Positions 55,189 to 64,000 of a DNA stretch of 64,000 nucleotides are shown here, piece by piece. The notes below the pieces were generated by a model that worked only from the letters and a program-made list of their open reading frames with translations, did no database searches and was not told the DNA's origin. The position numbers and the translations under genes are program-made. This stretch comes from Nocardia transvalensis. GTDB lineage: Bacteria; Actinomycetota; Actinomycetes; Mycobacteriales; Mycobacteriaceae. Positions within the stretch are counted from its first letter, which is position 1. Each line of letters begins with the position of its first letter. The stretch is from NCBI RefSeq assembly GCF_015477765.1, contig NZ_JADLQQ010000006.1:186001-250000 (forward strand), written 5' to 3'.

Positions 55189-56157
55189 CTACGGCGTGGG
55201 ATCGGAGTTCTGGCGCCGGGCGCGGGCGCGGCGTTTGCCCTCGTGCATGGCCTGGACCCGGGCGACCGGGATGGTGTGGCCCTCCTCGATCAGATCGGCC
55301 GGAAGCTCTTGGGGTGCGGGCATTTCCGTGGCCCAGGGGTCGCGGTCGCCGAGCAGCTCGAGGGCGGTGCGAATGGTGAAGTCGGCGGGGGTGACGTCGG
55401 CGAGTTCGGACCAGGTGAGCGGGAACGACACCGTCGTGCCGGGCCGTACCCGCGGACTGTAGGCGGCGACGACGGTCGCCCCGCCGGCGCGGGTGGAGTC
55501 CAGGAAGACCTTGCCGCCGCGGTCCTCGCGGATGAAGGCCGTGGTGGCCAGGTCGGGATCGAGCCGTTCGGCACGGGCGGCGATGGCCCGGGTGGCGGCC
55601 GCGGCATCCTCGATGGGGATACCGGGCCGGACGGGCACGAATACGTGGGCGCCCTTGGCCCCGCTGGTCTTCACCGCGCCCGCGAGCCCGTCGTCGGCCA
55701 GGGCCTGGCGGATCAGTTCGGCGGCCAGTACGGCCTGCCGGAAGGGTTGGCCCGGGGCCGGGTCGAGATCGAGGATCAGGTGGGTCGGCCCCTTGCCGTG
55801 GTCGGTGAGCAGCAGCGTCGGGTGGTATTCGAGCGCACGCTGATTGCCGAACCACAGCAGCGTGCGCACGTCCTCGCAGACCGCGTAGGTCACCTCGCGC
55901 CGGGAGCTCTCGGCCCACACCGTCACCCGCGGCACCCAGTCCGGGGTGTATTTGGGCAGATTCTTCTGCATGAACGGTTCCTGCCCGGGGCGGATCCGCA
56001 CGACCGACAGCGGCCGGTCCCGCAGCTGGCGCACCAGCCGGTCGCCGACTCCCTCGAGATAGTCGATGAGATCGCGCTTGGTCGCCTGCGCGCCGTCGAA
56101 CAGCGGCTTGTCGAGATTGGTCAGGGTGACGCCCGCACGGACCTCGTCGCCGCTCAT
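55189..56157 (-). CDS. LigD-type DNA polymerase/primase domain protein (AEP superfamily)
   Basis: 322 residues corresponding to the polymerase module of LigD without ligase or nuclease parts. Catalytic acidic pair in ILDLDPAPG, a conserved DSTRAGGATVVAAYSPR-like block, and SWSEL-like core (FPLTWSELADV). Stand-alone relatives in mycobacteria add nucleotides during end joining or gap repair. No Ku gene is close. It precedes the DUF2283 fragment in the same frame. Confidence 0.88.
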   Translation of the reverse strand: MSGDEVRAGVTLTNLDKPLFDGAQATKRDLIDYLEGVGDRLVRQLRDRPLSVVRIRPGQEPFMQKNLPKYTPDWVPRVTVWAESSRREVTYAVCEDVRTLLWFGNQRALEYHPTLLLTDHGKGPTHLILDLDPAPGQPFRQAVLAAELIRQALADDGLAGAVKTSGAKGAHVFVPVRPGIPIEDAAAATRAIAARAERLDPDLATTAFIREDRGGKVFLDSTRAGGATVVAAYSPRVRPGTTVSFPLTWSELADVTPADFTIRTALELLGDRDPWATEMPAPQELPADLIEEGHTIPVARVQAMHEGKRRARARRQNSDPTP

Positions 56158-56188
56158 CGCCTCACCATGCCCTGCCGCGGGGGAGCGG

Positions 56189-57658
56189 TCAACCGTCGTG
56201 GACGGTGCGGGCGGGCGGGAGAGGTATATCGATGCGCAGGACCCGCGTGCGGCGGCGCAGCAGCGATACGAGCGCCGCGACGGCGAGGTTGGCGGTCAGG
56301 GCGATCAGCCCGCCGTTGACTCCGCCCAGCGGATCCAGGCCCAGCACGTGCAGGCCCAGTACGATCACGCTGCCGACGACGAGCCCGGCCGCCACACCGC
56401 CCGCGGTCAACCGCCGCCAGTACAGTCCGAGCAGCACCGCGGGCAGCAGCTGCGCGATCCCTTCGTAGGACAGCACCGACAGGTTGACCAGCGCCTTGGG
56501 GTAGATCAGCGCACCGGCGAGCGCGATAGCACCGACCAGCAGGCAGACCAGCTGTGACCAGCTCCGCTGCCGATGATCGGGCAGTCCACGGCCCAGAATC
56601 GTTCTGCCCCATAGGGTCCCGATGGCCACCAGGAATACGCTCATCGGCACGATGGCCGACAGCGCCCCGGCGATACCGATCACGGCGACTATCGGAGCCG
56701 GCAGCGAGTCGGTGACCAGCTCGTAGAGCGCCAGATCCGAATTCGCCAGCTGCGGCACGACGAACAGCGCCGCCGCCCCGATCAGCATCGGAACCACCAG
56801 CAGCAGTTGGTACCAGGGCAGCAGGATCGAATTGCGGCGCAGCGCGGTCGGATTCGCGGCCGACAGATATCCGGCGACGGTGGTGGGGAAGATGCAGATG
56901 GTGACGACGTTCAGCACGATCGTCGACACGAACCAGGCCCCGCCGAACGTCCCGCCGCCCGCGCCGGGAAAGGTCAGCCACTGCGGCTTCTCCGCCACCA
57001 GCCGATCCAGCAGATGCCCCGGACCGTCGAAGTAGTGCCACGGCACGTAGATCGCCAGAAACAGCACCGACAGCACCGCCAGTCCATCTTTGAGCACGCT
57101 CACCCAGGCCGACCCCCGCAGCCCCGAAGCCAGGATGAAGATCTCGGCCACCACGAACGACACCACCGCGGCCACCCGCAGGTCGACCGCGCCGTAGGAC
57201 ATGGCGTGCACCACCACGCCCATCCCCTGAATCTGCAGCTGCACATAGGGAATCAGGAAGATCGTGCAGATCACCGCGACGACGACACCCAGCGGCCGCG
57301 ATCGGAAGCGATGTTCGGCGATATCGGCGATCGAGACCAGCCGATGCCGGGCGCAGTAGGTCCACAGCAGCGGCGCCACGAAGTAGGCGACCACCAGCCC
57401 GGTGCTCAGATAGGCGATCAGATAGAAGATCGGCACCCCGTAGCGATACGACCATCCCGCGGCGCCGAGAAACGAGAAGCTCGTATAGGACTCGCCCGCC
57501 ATGAGCAGCAGCACGAACAGCGTCCCCAGCCCGCGTCCCGAGATCGACCACTCGGCCATGGATTTCCCCCGGCCCCGGCCGGACAGCACGCCGATCACGA
57601 CCGTCGCCACCATCGCCACGGCGAACAGCGTGACGGCCACCGCCGCGCGCCCCGTCAC
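56189..57658 (-). CDS. sodium:solute symporter (SSS) family permease, monocarboxylate type
   Basis: 489 residues with about 13 membrane helices. SSS-family blocks include GLGTLFVLLLMAGESYTSFSFLG near helix 2 and the GYLSAANPTALRRNS loop. Together with a DUF3311 partner this matches MctP-like uptake systems for lactate, pyruvate or similar acids (family knowledge; substrate inferred). GTG 57658 overlaps the DUF3311 stop by four bases. Confidence 0.9.
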   Translation of the reverse strand: MTGRAAVAVTLFAVAMVATVVIGVLSGRGRGKSMAEWSISGRGLGTLFVLLLMAGESYTSFSFLGAAGWSYRYGVPIFYLIAYLSTGLVVAYFVAPLLWTYCARHRLVSIADIAEHRFRSRPLGVVVAVICTIFLIPYVQLQIQGMGVVVHAMSYGAVDLRVAAVVSFVVAEIFILASGLRGSAWVSVLKDGLAVLSVLFLAIYVPWHYFDGPGHLLDRLVAEKPQWLTFPGAGGGTFGGAWFVSTIVLNVVTICIFPTTVAGYLSAANPTALRRNSILLPWYQLLLVVPMLIGAAALFVVPQLANSDLALYELVTDSLPAPIVAVIGIAGALSAIVPMSVFLVAIGTLWGRTILGRGLPDHRQRSWSQLVCLLVGAIALAGALIYPKALVNLSVLSYEGIAQLLPAVLLGLYWRRLTAGGVAAGLVVGSVIVLGLHVLGLDPLGGVNGGLIALTANLAVAALVSLLRRRTRVLRIDIPLPPARTVHDG

Positions 57659-57948
57659 GACGGCTCCCGCGGCTCGGCGTCATCGGCCGGAACGAATTCC
57701 GCTGCACCCGAACGGTAAGCGGGATCGAACCGGGCCACCAGCCCGACCAGCGGTCCGGTGCCCGCGGTGACCACCAGTACATAGAAGATAAGGAACGGAA
57801 TCCCGAACACCCGCGGCTCCACCCGATTCGCCACCACCGGCGCCAGGCAGTACAGCAGACCCGGCAGGGCCAGCAGCCACAACATCGGGCCGCGGCGGCG
57901 CAGGGGGTAGGTCCGTTCGGTGCCGTTCGGCGGCGGCGGTTCGGCCAT
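57655..57948 (-). CDS. DUF3311 small membrane protein
   Basis: 97 residues with two membrane helices (about 22-40 and 50-70) joined by NRVEPRVFGIPFL, the DUF3311 pattern. It is translated just before the SSS permease (GTGA overlap) and is thought to be its accessory subunit. GAGAGG precedes ATG 57948. Confidence 0.88.
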   Translation of the reverse strand: MAEPPPPNGTERTYPLRRRGPMLWLLALPGLLYCLAPVVANRVEPRVFGIPFLIFYVLVVTAGTGPLVGLVARFDPAYRSGAAEFVPADDAEPREPS

Positions 57949-58469
57949 GGCGGTACCTCTCGTGGGCGTGCGGTGATCTTCCACGCCACCCTCGCCGATG
58001 CTCGGACGCGTCGCCAGCCCGGCCGGGCGCGTGTCGCCCGGCCGGTCAGAGCGAACGCTCCGACTGGCATCCGTCGGGGTCGCCGCGGCCACGATCGTCC
58101 TGTTTGTCGCGATTGCTGCGCGGGAGCCATTGCAATTCGGGGATATTCGATGAGGGGTTGTAGACTGCGCACTGAGCAAGCAATCAGAGTTCTGCCGAAT
58201 TGTCCGAATTGTCCGATTGATTCTTTTGTCGCCTCTGGGTACGTGCTGCTATCTGATTTGCCTTTGATGTCCTTGTGTCGCCAATGATTTGCCAAATCGT
58301 GCACTACGGTGGATAGCTGAAGAATGTCTGCCGTGGCGAACCGGCGCCACTTCAAGATCATGTAAACGAAGATCAAAATTGTTGCTACACAATGGTGTTG
58401 AGATGTGTAAGCTGACGATCAATCACGAACCCACTACGTGGTGGGTTGGACGGCAAGGGCGGTGTCGTA
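57949..58469. other. divergent gap between the DUF3311/SSS pair and the atp cluster
   Basis: 521 bp. It contains a doubled AATTGTCCG (about 58198-58215), an AT-richer stretch (58250-58420) likely to hold the atp promoter, a possible -10 TAAGCT at 58408-58413, and a leader hairpin (arms 58428-58434 and 58441-58447) just before atpI. No gene was seen. Confidence 0.45.
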
Positions 58470-58850
58470 GTGACCGTGGACAGACTCCGAATGCGCCGCG
58501 TGACGGTTATTGCGACCGCACTCGGCGTACTGGCCCTGATGGTGACGGGGCCATTGGATCGGTTGCTGCTGGGCACGTTCATCTGTGTCGGACTCGGACT
58601 GGGTTGGGTTAATGCCCAACTCACCTGGAAGTCCGTGACGCGCACCATCCGTTCGGAAACGCCGAGCAAACAGGTCTTGATGCTGTCTACCGCGGTCCGC
58701 CTGATGGGTCTGACCGTGCTCGCGATCGTGGTGGCATTCCTGACCCGGCCCAGCGGAATCGGAATCTTCTTCGGCCTGGCCGCCTTTCAAGTAATCCTGG
58801 TCCTCCACACCGTGGTTCCCGAATGGAAAGGGCTGCGCCAGCTGCCATGA
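58470..58850 (+). CDS. atpI: ATP synthase accessory protein AtpI-like
   Basis: 126 residues with four membrane helices, in the position and size of AtpI in front of atpB. It may help assemble the c-ring. The start is GTG 58470; a TTG at 58446 is also open. Its stop overlaps the atpB ATG (ATGA). Confidence 0.78.
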   Translation: MTVDRLRMRRVTVIATALGVLALMVTGPLDRLLLGTFICVGLGLGWVNAQLTWKSVTRTIRSETPSKQVLMLSTAVRLMGLTVLAIVVAFLTRPSGIGIFFGLAAFQVILVLHTVVPEWKGLRQLP

Positions 58851-59605
58851 CTATTCACGCTGCCGTGCTCGCCCAGGAAGCCGAGCCGAAGATCAAGGTC
58901 GGCCATCACGCGGTCGTGCACATGTGGGGTATGGACTTCAACATCGACACGATCGTGTCGACGGTGGTGGCCGCGATCGTCGTGATCGCCCTGGCCTTCT
59001 TCGTGCGGATCAAGATCACCTCGGGGGTGCCGAACGGCGTTCAGCTGTTCTTCGAGGCCGTGACGATCCAGATGCGCAACCAGGTCGAGACGGCCATCGG
59101 AATGAAGATCGCTCCGTTCGCGCTGCCGCTGGCGGTCACGCTGTTCGTCTTCATCCTGCTGTCGAACTGGATCTCGGTGCTGCCGGTGCAATACGGGCAG
59201 GGCGAACTGATCTTCCCGCCGGCGTCGGACGTCAACTTCGTCTATGCGCTCGCCCTGTTCGTATTCCTTTTCTATCAGGGGGCGGGCATGGCCAGGCGCG
59301 GCCCGATCACCCACTTCAAGCAATTGCTCAAAGGGCACACCGGCTGGGGCCCGATGGTGTTCGTCAACGTCGTCGAGGAGATCGCCAAGCCGATCTCGTT
59401 GTCCCTGCGGTTGTTCGGCAATATGTTCGCCGGTGTCGTGATGATCTCGGTGATCACGCTGTTCCCGTTCTGGATAAGCTGGGGGCCGAATGCCGTCTGG
59501 AAGCTGTTCGATATGTTCATCGGTGCCATTCAGGCGTTCATCTTCTCGCTGCTGACCGTTCTCTACTTCAGCCAGTCCATGTCCTTGGAGCACGAAAACC
59601 ACTGA
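58847..59605 (+). CDS. atpB: ATP synthase Fo subunit a
   Basis: 252 residues with five to six membrane helices. The essential Arg lies in [14 protein letters not shown]; the C-terminal helix [13 protein letters not shown] is present. It forms the proton half-channels next to the c-ring. It overlaps atpI by four bases and is followed after 49 bp by atpE. Confidence 0.96.
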   Translation: MTIHAAVLAQEAEPKIKVGHHAVVHMWGMDFNIDTIVSTVVAAIVVIALAFFVRIKITSGVPNGVQLFFEAVTIQMRNQVETAIGMKIAPFALPLAVTLFVFILLSNWISVLPVQYGQGELIFPPASDVNFVYALALFVFLFYQGAGMARRGPITHFKQLLKGHTGWGPMVFVNVVEEIAKPISLSLRLFGNMFAGVVMISVITLFPFWISWGPNAVWKLFDMFIGAIQAFIFSLLTVLYFSQSMSLEHENH

Positions 59606-59651
59606 TCTGATCGACGATCGCCGATCGGAAACGTTCGAGAACAGGAAGTGA

Positions 59652-59912
<261 letters not shown>

Positions 59913-59918
59913 CGCGTC

Positions 59919-60428
59919 ATGACTCCGCGAACCGATGTGGTGGCCCAGGGGAATTTCCTCATCCCCAACGGCACCTTCTTCGTCGAGTTGTTGATCTTCC
60001 TGATCGTGCTCGGAGTCATTTGGTTCTTCGTCGTTCCGCCGATCCGAAAGGTGCTGGCGGAACGCGAGGCCAGGGTCGAGGCGACGACGGCGAACGACAA
60101 GGAAGCCAAGGAGACGTTCGCCGAGGCCGAGGCCCGCTACCAGTCGGGTCTCAAACAGGCGCGCGAGGAAGCGGCCGAAATTCGGAATCAGGCGCGCGCC
60201 GAGGGACGCGCCATTCTCGATCGGCTGCGCACCGAGGCGCAGGAGGAAGCCGACCGCATCGTCGCGGAGTCCGCGGCACAGCTGCGCGCCGAGGCCGATC
60301 AGGTGGCCGCCGAGCTGCGCGAGGAAGTCGAGCCACTCGCCGATTCGCTGGCCGACCGGGTGTCCGGCGTCGACGATCGACGTGCCGGAACCAGTGCCGG
60401 ACGTCAGAGGGGACAGGCGTCGTCATGA
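59919..60428 (+). CDS. atpF: ATP synthase Fo subunit b
   Basis: 169 residues: one membrane helix (about 22-42) followed by a long charged coiled coil that forms the peripheral stalk. Length matches mycobacterial AtpF. It starts six bases after atpE and overlaps the next gene as ATGA. Confidence 0.94.
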   Translation: MTPRTDVVAQGNFLIPNGTFFVELLIFLIVLGVIWFFVVPPIRKVLAEREARVEATTANDKEAKETFAEAEARYQSGLKQAREEAAEIRNQARAEGRAILDRLRTEAQEEADRIVAESAAQLRAEADQVAAELREEVEPLADSLADRVSGVDDRRAGTSAGRQRGQASS

Positions 60429-61003
60429 ACACCACCACCGGCATCCTGGCCGCCGAGACCGGGTACCACATCACCTTCGACTGGCCGGTCTTCTTCAGCC
60501 AGCTGTTCGGCTTCGCGGTCATCGTCTATGTGCTCGTCAAATGGGTTGTGCCACCGGTCAAGGGGCTTATGGCCCGCAACCAGGAGGCCGTCCGCAAGCA
60601 GCTCGAGGAGAGCGAGGAGGCGGTCGAACGGCTGGCCAAGGCCAAAAAGGCCTATGACAGCGCCATGGCAGAGGCGCAGGCCGAACTGGAACGGATGCGC
60701 AAGGACGCCCAGGACGATGCGGAGCACATCATCGCGCAGATGCGCGAGGCCGCCGCCGCCGAGGTCGAGCGCGTCCGCAAGCAGGGCCGCGACCAGATCC
60801 TGCAGCTGCGCCGCCAGCTCATCCGCGACCTGCAGACCGACCTGACCTCCGCCATGCTCGACCGCACCGAGGAAAAGGTCCGCATCAAGATCGAAACCCC
60901 GACGGCCAAGGCCGAGAGCATCGAACGCTTCCTGGAGGAGCTGGAGGCCCTGGCCAACGGCAGCCACCCAGTGCGCCGCCAGGCGCAGTCACGCTGGAAC
61001 TGA
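60425..61003 (+). CDS. second ATP synthase b-type subunit lacking the delta domain (truncated AtpH or b')
   Basis: 192 residues. It aligns by pattern with the N-terminal b-like half of mycobacterial AtpH (Rv1307, a b-delta fusion of about 445 residues): a membrane helix (FFSQLFGFAVIVYVLVKWVV), a coiled coil and ERFLEELEAL. In AtpH the delta domain follows at this point; here eleven residues (NGSHPVRRQAQ and a few more) and TGA come instead. No delta, alpha, gamma, beta or epsilon gene follows. Either a truncated atpH after a rearrangement or a natural b' subunit. Confidence 0.85.
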   Translation: MNTTTGILAAETGYHITFDWPVFFSQLFGFAVIVYVLVKWVVPPVKGLMARNQEAVRKQLEESEEAVERLAKAKKAYDSAMAEAQAELERMRKDAQDDAEHIIAQMREAAAAEVERVRKQGRDQILQLRRQLIRDLQTDLTSAMLDRTEEKVRIKIETPTAKAESIERFLEELEALANGSHPVRRQAQSRWN

Positions 61004-61022
61004 ACACCGCACCCCTTCCTGA

Positions 61023-61062
61023 CATCCGCACCCTCTACGGCCGTCCGTAGAGGGTGCGGATG
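61023..61062. terminator. 18-bp hairpin ending the atp cluster, overlapping the convergent gene
   Basis: Perfect arms 61023-61040 and 61045-61062 with a 4-nt loop, 20 bases after the b-type gene. The stop codon of the convergent NAD(P)-binding gene (61035-61037) lies inside the left arm, so the hairpin serves both directions. Confidence 0.8.
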
Positions 61063-61973
61063 CGTAGAAGGGGTGCGGATCTCGGTTCCGTGGCACTTAC
61101 GGCCTGGCGGAGGGCTTCGGACAGCGGTGGGGGAGTGAGGTGGGCGAAGGGGCGGGAGCGGGTGGGGTCGACGACGTAGTCGTACTGGTTGGCGCTGGCG
61201 AGGTATCGGCAGAACTGGTAGGAGTCGCCGGTGACGGCGGCGGTGAGTGCGGCGTCGGCCCGCGGGGTGGCGATCGGCAGGGGAACGATCAGGCGGCGCA
61301 GGCGAAGTGCCTCGACGACCGCCCGCAGGAGTTGTTCGTGGGTGGGTTCGGCGCAGGCGGGTGCGTCGAGCGATCGGCCCGCCAATCGACGGCGGGTTCC
61401 GGCGGTGATGAGGGTGTCGACCGTGGTTCCCGGGTCGATGACCGCGATGTGATTGGTGCGCCAAGGGCCGAGCGGAATGACGGGTAGTCGTTGGGCGAGT
61501 CTCAGGTACGGCAGCAGTCCGCGCGATCCCGCGCCGAGGACCATCCCGGCCCGCACGGCGGTCATACCTCGCATGCCGCGAAGCAGAATCTCCTCGACGA
61601 CGAGCCGATTGCGTTGGTAGACAGGCTGTTCCACCCCCGCTGGGGCGGCCAGGGTGGTGAAGAAGACGCCGCGGGGAAGTTCGGTGGCGCGTGCGGCCAG
61701 CACGAACTGGTGGGCTGCCTGCCTGTCGCGTTCGTCGGTCCGGCGGTCGGAGGCGTTAAGTGCGTGAACGAAATAGAACGCGACATCCACCCCGGTGAGC
61801 GCCTCGACGAGACCTTCCCCGGAGACGACATCGCCCCGCACGATCTCGTCGAGTCCGGGCGTGGCACGCGCCGGATCGCGGACCAACCCGCGGACGGTAT
61901 GGCCCTGGTCGGCGAGGCGGCGGGCGACAAGCCCGCCGTTGTATCCGCTGGCGCCGACGATCAGTGCCTTCAT
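61035..61973 (-). CDS. NAD(P)-binding Rossmann-fold (atypical SDR) protein
   Basis: 312 residues. The N-terminal loop GASGYNGGLVARRL is a nucleotide-binding motif of extended/atypical SDRs, followed by RGDV and FYFVHALNASD-like strands. The usual catalytic YxxxK is not evident, so it may be a reductase of the NmrA-like type or a sensor. GGAGTGAG precedes the ATG. It lies three bases after the SnoaL-like gene and is likely co-transcribed. Confidence 0.85.
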   Translation of the reverse strand: MKALIVGASGYNGGLVARRLADQGHTVRGLVRDPARATPGLDEIVRGDVVSGEGLVEALTGVDVAFYFVHALNASDRRTDERDRQAAHQFVLAARATELPRGVFFTTLAAPAGVEQPVYQRNRLVVEEILLRGMRGMTAVRAGMVLGAGSRGLLPYLRLAQRLPVIPLGPWRTNHIAVIDPGTTVDTLITAGTRRRLAGRSLDAPACAEPTHEQLLRAVVEALRLRRLIVPLPIATPRADAALTAAVTGDSYQFCRYLASANQYDYVVDPTRSRPFAHLTPPPLSEALRQAVSATEPRSAPLLRIRTLYGRP

Positions 61974-61976
61974 GGC

Positions 61977-62489
61977 TCACTCCGTGACGTTCGAATAGTG
62001 CTTGCGCTCGTTCCACAGCGCGCTCAGCGCCGTACGGGGATCGATGAGCAGCATCCGCAGCCGGGCCCGTACCGAGTCGGGCCGCCGCACGTCGAGGTAG
62101 CCGTACAGCTGGTGACGGCTGACGAGACCGTCGCGGAAGGTCCAGATCTCGGTGCCGAATTGGTTTGTGCGGCCGCGGAACCCGCCCTCATAGGTCAGCA
62201 CGACGGTGCCGGAGTTCGCGCACTGGACCGTCTTGCGCACCTGGAGTCCGTGGACTCGCCACAGCCCGGCCATCACCGTCGCGGCGGGCCGGATCTCGTC
62301 GATGCCTGTATAGCAGCGGCGCACCCCGTCGATGATCCATTCCGCGACGGCATCGTGGTGGTAGAGCGCCAGCCATTCGCCCAGGCTCGCCTCGTTGGTC
62401 ATGCGCTCGGCCTCGACGGCGAACCGCGAAGCATCGAGGCGCCCCTTGTCGTCGACAACGGATGCGGTCATGGAGCCATGTGCAGCCAT
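61977..62489 (-). CDS. SnoaL-like (NTF2-fold) protein
   Basis: 170 residues with a central NTF2-like fold: WLALYHHDAVAEW, then the GTEIWTFRDGLVSRHQLY stretch typical of SnoaL-type polyketide cyclase or limonene-epoxide-hydrolase relatives. Reaction unknown. Two ATGs (62489 and 62471) are possible; neither has a Shine-Dalgarno. It is followed directly by the NAD(P)-binding gene, suggesting a small oxidative or detoxifying pathway. Confidence 0.78.
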   Translation of the reverse strand: MAAHGSMTASVVDDKGRLDASRFAVEAERMTNEASLGEWLALYHHDAVAEWIIDGVRRCYTGIDEIRPAATVMAGLWRVHGLQVRKTVQCANSGTVVLTYEGGFRGRTNQFGTEIWTFRDGLVSRHQLYGYLDVRRPDSVRARLRMLLIDPRTALSALWNERKHYSNVTE

Positions 62490-62534
62490 ACGTTCACTGT
62501 CACATAACTTTTTGAAGTGGACAAGAGTGAATAT

Positions 62535-62548
62535 GAAGTATCGACTTC
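62535..62548. promoter_or_regulatory. dyad in the AT-rich region upstream of the SnoaL-like gene
   Basis: GAAGTATCGACTTC, a 5-bp inverted repeat with a 4-nt centre, in the only AT-rich patch of this end of the window (62490-62570), 46 bp before the first possible start. Possible operator of an unseen regulator. Confidence 0.35.
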
Positions 62549-62608
62549 TATTGCTTGTGAGGATGATGGGGTCGGGCTGGTGGCCGTCCACAGGCGAGGT
62601 CGGCGCGT

Positions 62609-64000
62609 CTACTCCACGAGCGCGCCGGCGTGGAGGGCGATGCCGGACTGGGGCGCGACATCCGCGTGCAGCCAACCCCCGCCGTCGATTTCGTAGGCGG
62701 GCCCGGTGCAGGTTCCTTCTCGGATGGACCCGTGCATGACATCGCAGTAGGTGCCCGGTGGAAGGGGTGTGTGATAGGCCCGGCTCGTGACCGCGAAGTC
62801 CTCGCCGTTGAGCACGAGATAGCCCGCGTTCCCGCGACCGAAGGCGATGAGATTGCCCCCGTTGTCGGACCAGTCGACCACCGGCTCGTCGCGGACCTGT
62901 CGGTGAAAGCCGACCATCCCCGCCACACCGGGCCAGGCGTGTTCGCACAGCCAATGGCCGTCGCCGCAGGCGGCGTCGGTGGTGCGGCCGAGCGGATCGG
63001 ACGGCGGCGGCTCGTCGTAGCCGGTGAAGGCATAGTCGCTCAGGACTTTCGGACGCCCGTAGGGCCAGGCGAGCAGGAATGCATTGGCCAGGACGTAACG
63101 GTCACCGTCGGCGTAGGTCAGCGTGGACCCGTTGCGTTCGGTGTCGTGGTTGGCCACGAAGACCACGGACTTGTCGGACGGCAGGGCCGAGCCGAACTTT
63201 CGCAGCTGTGCCAGCCGCCCGTGCCGGAAGATCGCGCTCAGGCCTCCGGCGTAGCGCAGGTCCATCACGTCGCCGGTGGCGAGGTAATCCTCGGGCTGGA
63301 CGCCTTCGTGCCAGCCGTAGATGACCTCCTGATAGACGTAGGCAGGTCGAGTCAGCCGCTGCTCGATCGCCGAAAGGTCCTCGGGGGCGATGTACTTCGC
63401 CGAATCGATGCGGAAGCCGTCGACGCCGAGGGAGAGCAGATCCTCGAGATATCCGGCAATGCGATCCCGGACCGCGTCCTTGTCGGTGGCCAGGTCGGAG
63501 GCATTCAACGTTTGGCAGTGGTGGATCTGATAGCGGTCCCCGTAGTCCTCGATCGCCTCGTTCGGCGTGCCGCAATGATGAAAATCGTCCGGACCGTAGC
63601 CCGTCGTCGGATACCAATAGTGACAGTACGGCGTGCCCGCACTGCCGATCCCGCACCCGTTCACCGCCGACATGTTGTTGATGATGGTGTCCACATACAC
63701 CTGCACCCCGGCCTCATGGCAGCTGCGGACCATATCCGCCAGCTCGGCCCGGGTCCCATAGCGGCTGTCCAACCTGTAGGACACCGCCGAATAGCTCTGC
63801 CACCACGGAAAACCCTGTTCCGGCAGCAGCGAATGCTCCTCCGGCGGCGAAGTCTGCACGGCCCCATACCCCAGCGGCCCCAGCGTCTCCCGGCATTCCC
63901 GGCCGATCGATCGCCAATTCCACCCGAACATCTGCACGATCACATCCCGGTCCGGCGCCGCGGCCGAGGTTTGCGCAGGCACCGCGAGTCCGGCCGCGAG
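62609..64000 (-). CDS. secreted alpha-amylase, GH13 family (5' end cut by the window)
   Basis: 463 residues are visible and the frame continues past 64000. The residues at the edge (LAAGLAVPAQ) look like the end of a signal peptide. GH13 regions: region I DTIINNMS, region II GFRIDSAKY with the nucleophile Asp, region III YQEVI with the acid Glu, region IV FVANHDTER with the third Asp. The catalytic triad is complete, but the usual His of region I is Asn, and the region II His is Tyr. It is expected to cut starch- or glycogen-like alpha-glucans outside the cell. Confidence 0.9.
   Translation of the reverse strand, partial: LAAGLAVPAQTSAAAPDRDVIVQMFGWNWRSIGRECRETLGPLGYGAVQTSPPEEHSLLPEQGFPWWQSYSAVSYRLDSRYGTRAELADMVRSCHEAGVQVYVDTIINNMSAVNGCGIGSAGTPYCHYWYPTTGYGPDDFHHCGTPNEAIEDYGDRYQIHHCQTLNASDLATDKDAVRDRIAGYLEDLLSLGVDGFRIDSAKYIAPEDLSAIEQRLTRPAYVYQEVIYGWHEGVQPEDYLATGDVMDLRYAGGLSAIFRHGRLAQLRKFGSALPSDKSVVFVANHDTERNGSTLTYADGDRYVLANAFLLAWPYGRPKVLSDYAFTGYDEPPPSDPLGRTTDAACGDGHWLCEHAWPGVAGMVGFHRQVRDEPVVDWSDNGGNLIAFGRGNAGYLVLNGEDFAVTSRAYHTPLPPGTYCDVMHGSIREGTCTGPAYEIDGGGWLHADVAPQSGIALHAGALVE

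Noticed and set aside
56154-58376. Open frame of about 740 codons on the minus strand over the SSS permease
   Set aside because: A different frame of the permease gene itself; the 489-residue frame has all the membrane helices and family blocks.

Overview
The window reads as a chromosomal segment of a high-GC mycolic-acid actinobacterium, most likely Nocardia. Two lines of evidence support this. First, two adjacent MspA-type porin genes match the NfpA/NfpB pair known from Nocardia. Second, the gene order follows two blocks of the Mycobacterium tuberculosis chromosome. One block is pgi, chorismate mutase, uvrD1, M23 peptidase, sucC, sucD, Rv0954-like, Rv0955-like, purN, purH. The other is mprA, mprB, pepD, moaB2, mscL, SAF protein, FmdB protein, 5-FTHF ligase, galU, moeA, rimJ and sepX. 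No rRNA, tRNA, CRISPR array, insertion sequence or prophage was recognised.

Layout. 1-18.8 kb: central metabolism, purine synthesis and cell-envelope genes (pgi, aldehyde dehydrogenase, chorismate mutase, PcrA/UvrD1, M23 peptidase, SucCD, two envelope membrane proteins, PurN, PurH). 19-23.3 kb: a lipoprotein, a bulb-lectin/LysM protein, and a divergent locus for the zinc-free ribosomal proteins S18, S14, L33, L28, L31 and L32 with an Mrf-like COG0523 protein, governed by two Zur-box-like palindromes. 23.7-31.8 kb: a DUF1906 protein, a double-VOC protein, a secreted glycine-rich protein and a conservon-type operon (sensor kinase, roadblock, DUF742, GTPase, MHYT membrane protein). 32.2-37 kb: the MprAB envelope-stress system with PepD, MoaB2 and a small gene without a usual start codon; matching direct repeats precede mprA and pepD. 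37.4-45.7 kb: two porins behind a perfect CRP/GlxR-type site, MscL, SAF, FmdB, 5-FTHF ligase, GalU, Glp/MoeA, an acetyltransferase and SepX. 45.9-57.9 kb: accessory genes (TetR, aldose epimerase, FUSC transporter with MarR, SDR, large catalase, glycosyltransferase, LigD-like polymerase with a DUF2283 remnant, DUF3311/SSS transporter pair).

58.4-61 kb: an ATP synthase cluster with only AtpI and Fo genes (a, c, b and a second b). The second b gene stops where the delta domain of the usual mycobacterial b-delta fusion should begin. No F1 gene follows; the cluster ends at a strong hairpin and runs into an unrelated convergent pair (NAD(P)-binding protein, SnoaL-like protein) and a secreted alpha-amylase cut by the window edge. 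This is the most unusual arrangement here.

Other recurring features are short tandem repeats in or beside genes (upstream of pgi, after sucD, inside rpmE, after the tetR gene), strong hairpins between convergent genes, small genes under 60 codons with good ribosome binding sites, and several starts that look leaderless. Most of the window is ordinary core genome. No clearly new defence or mobile system was found; the oddities are listed separately.
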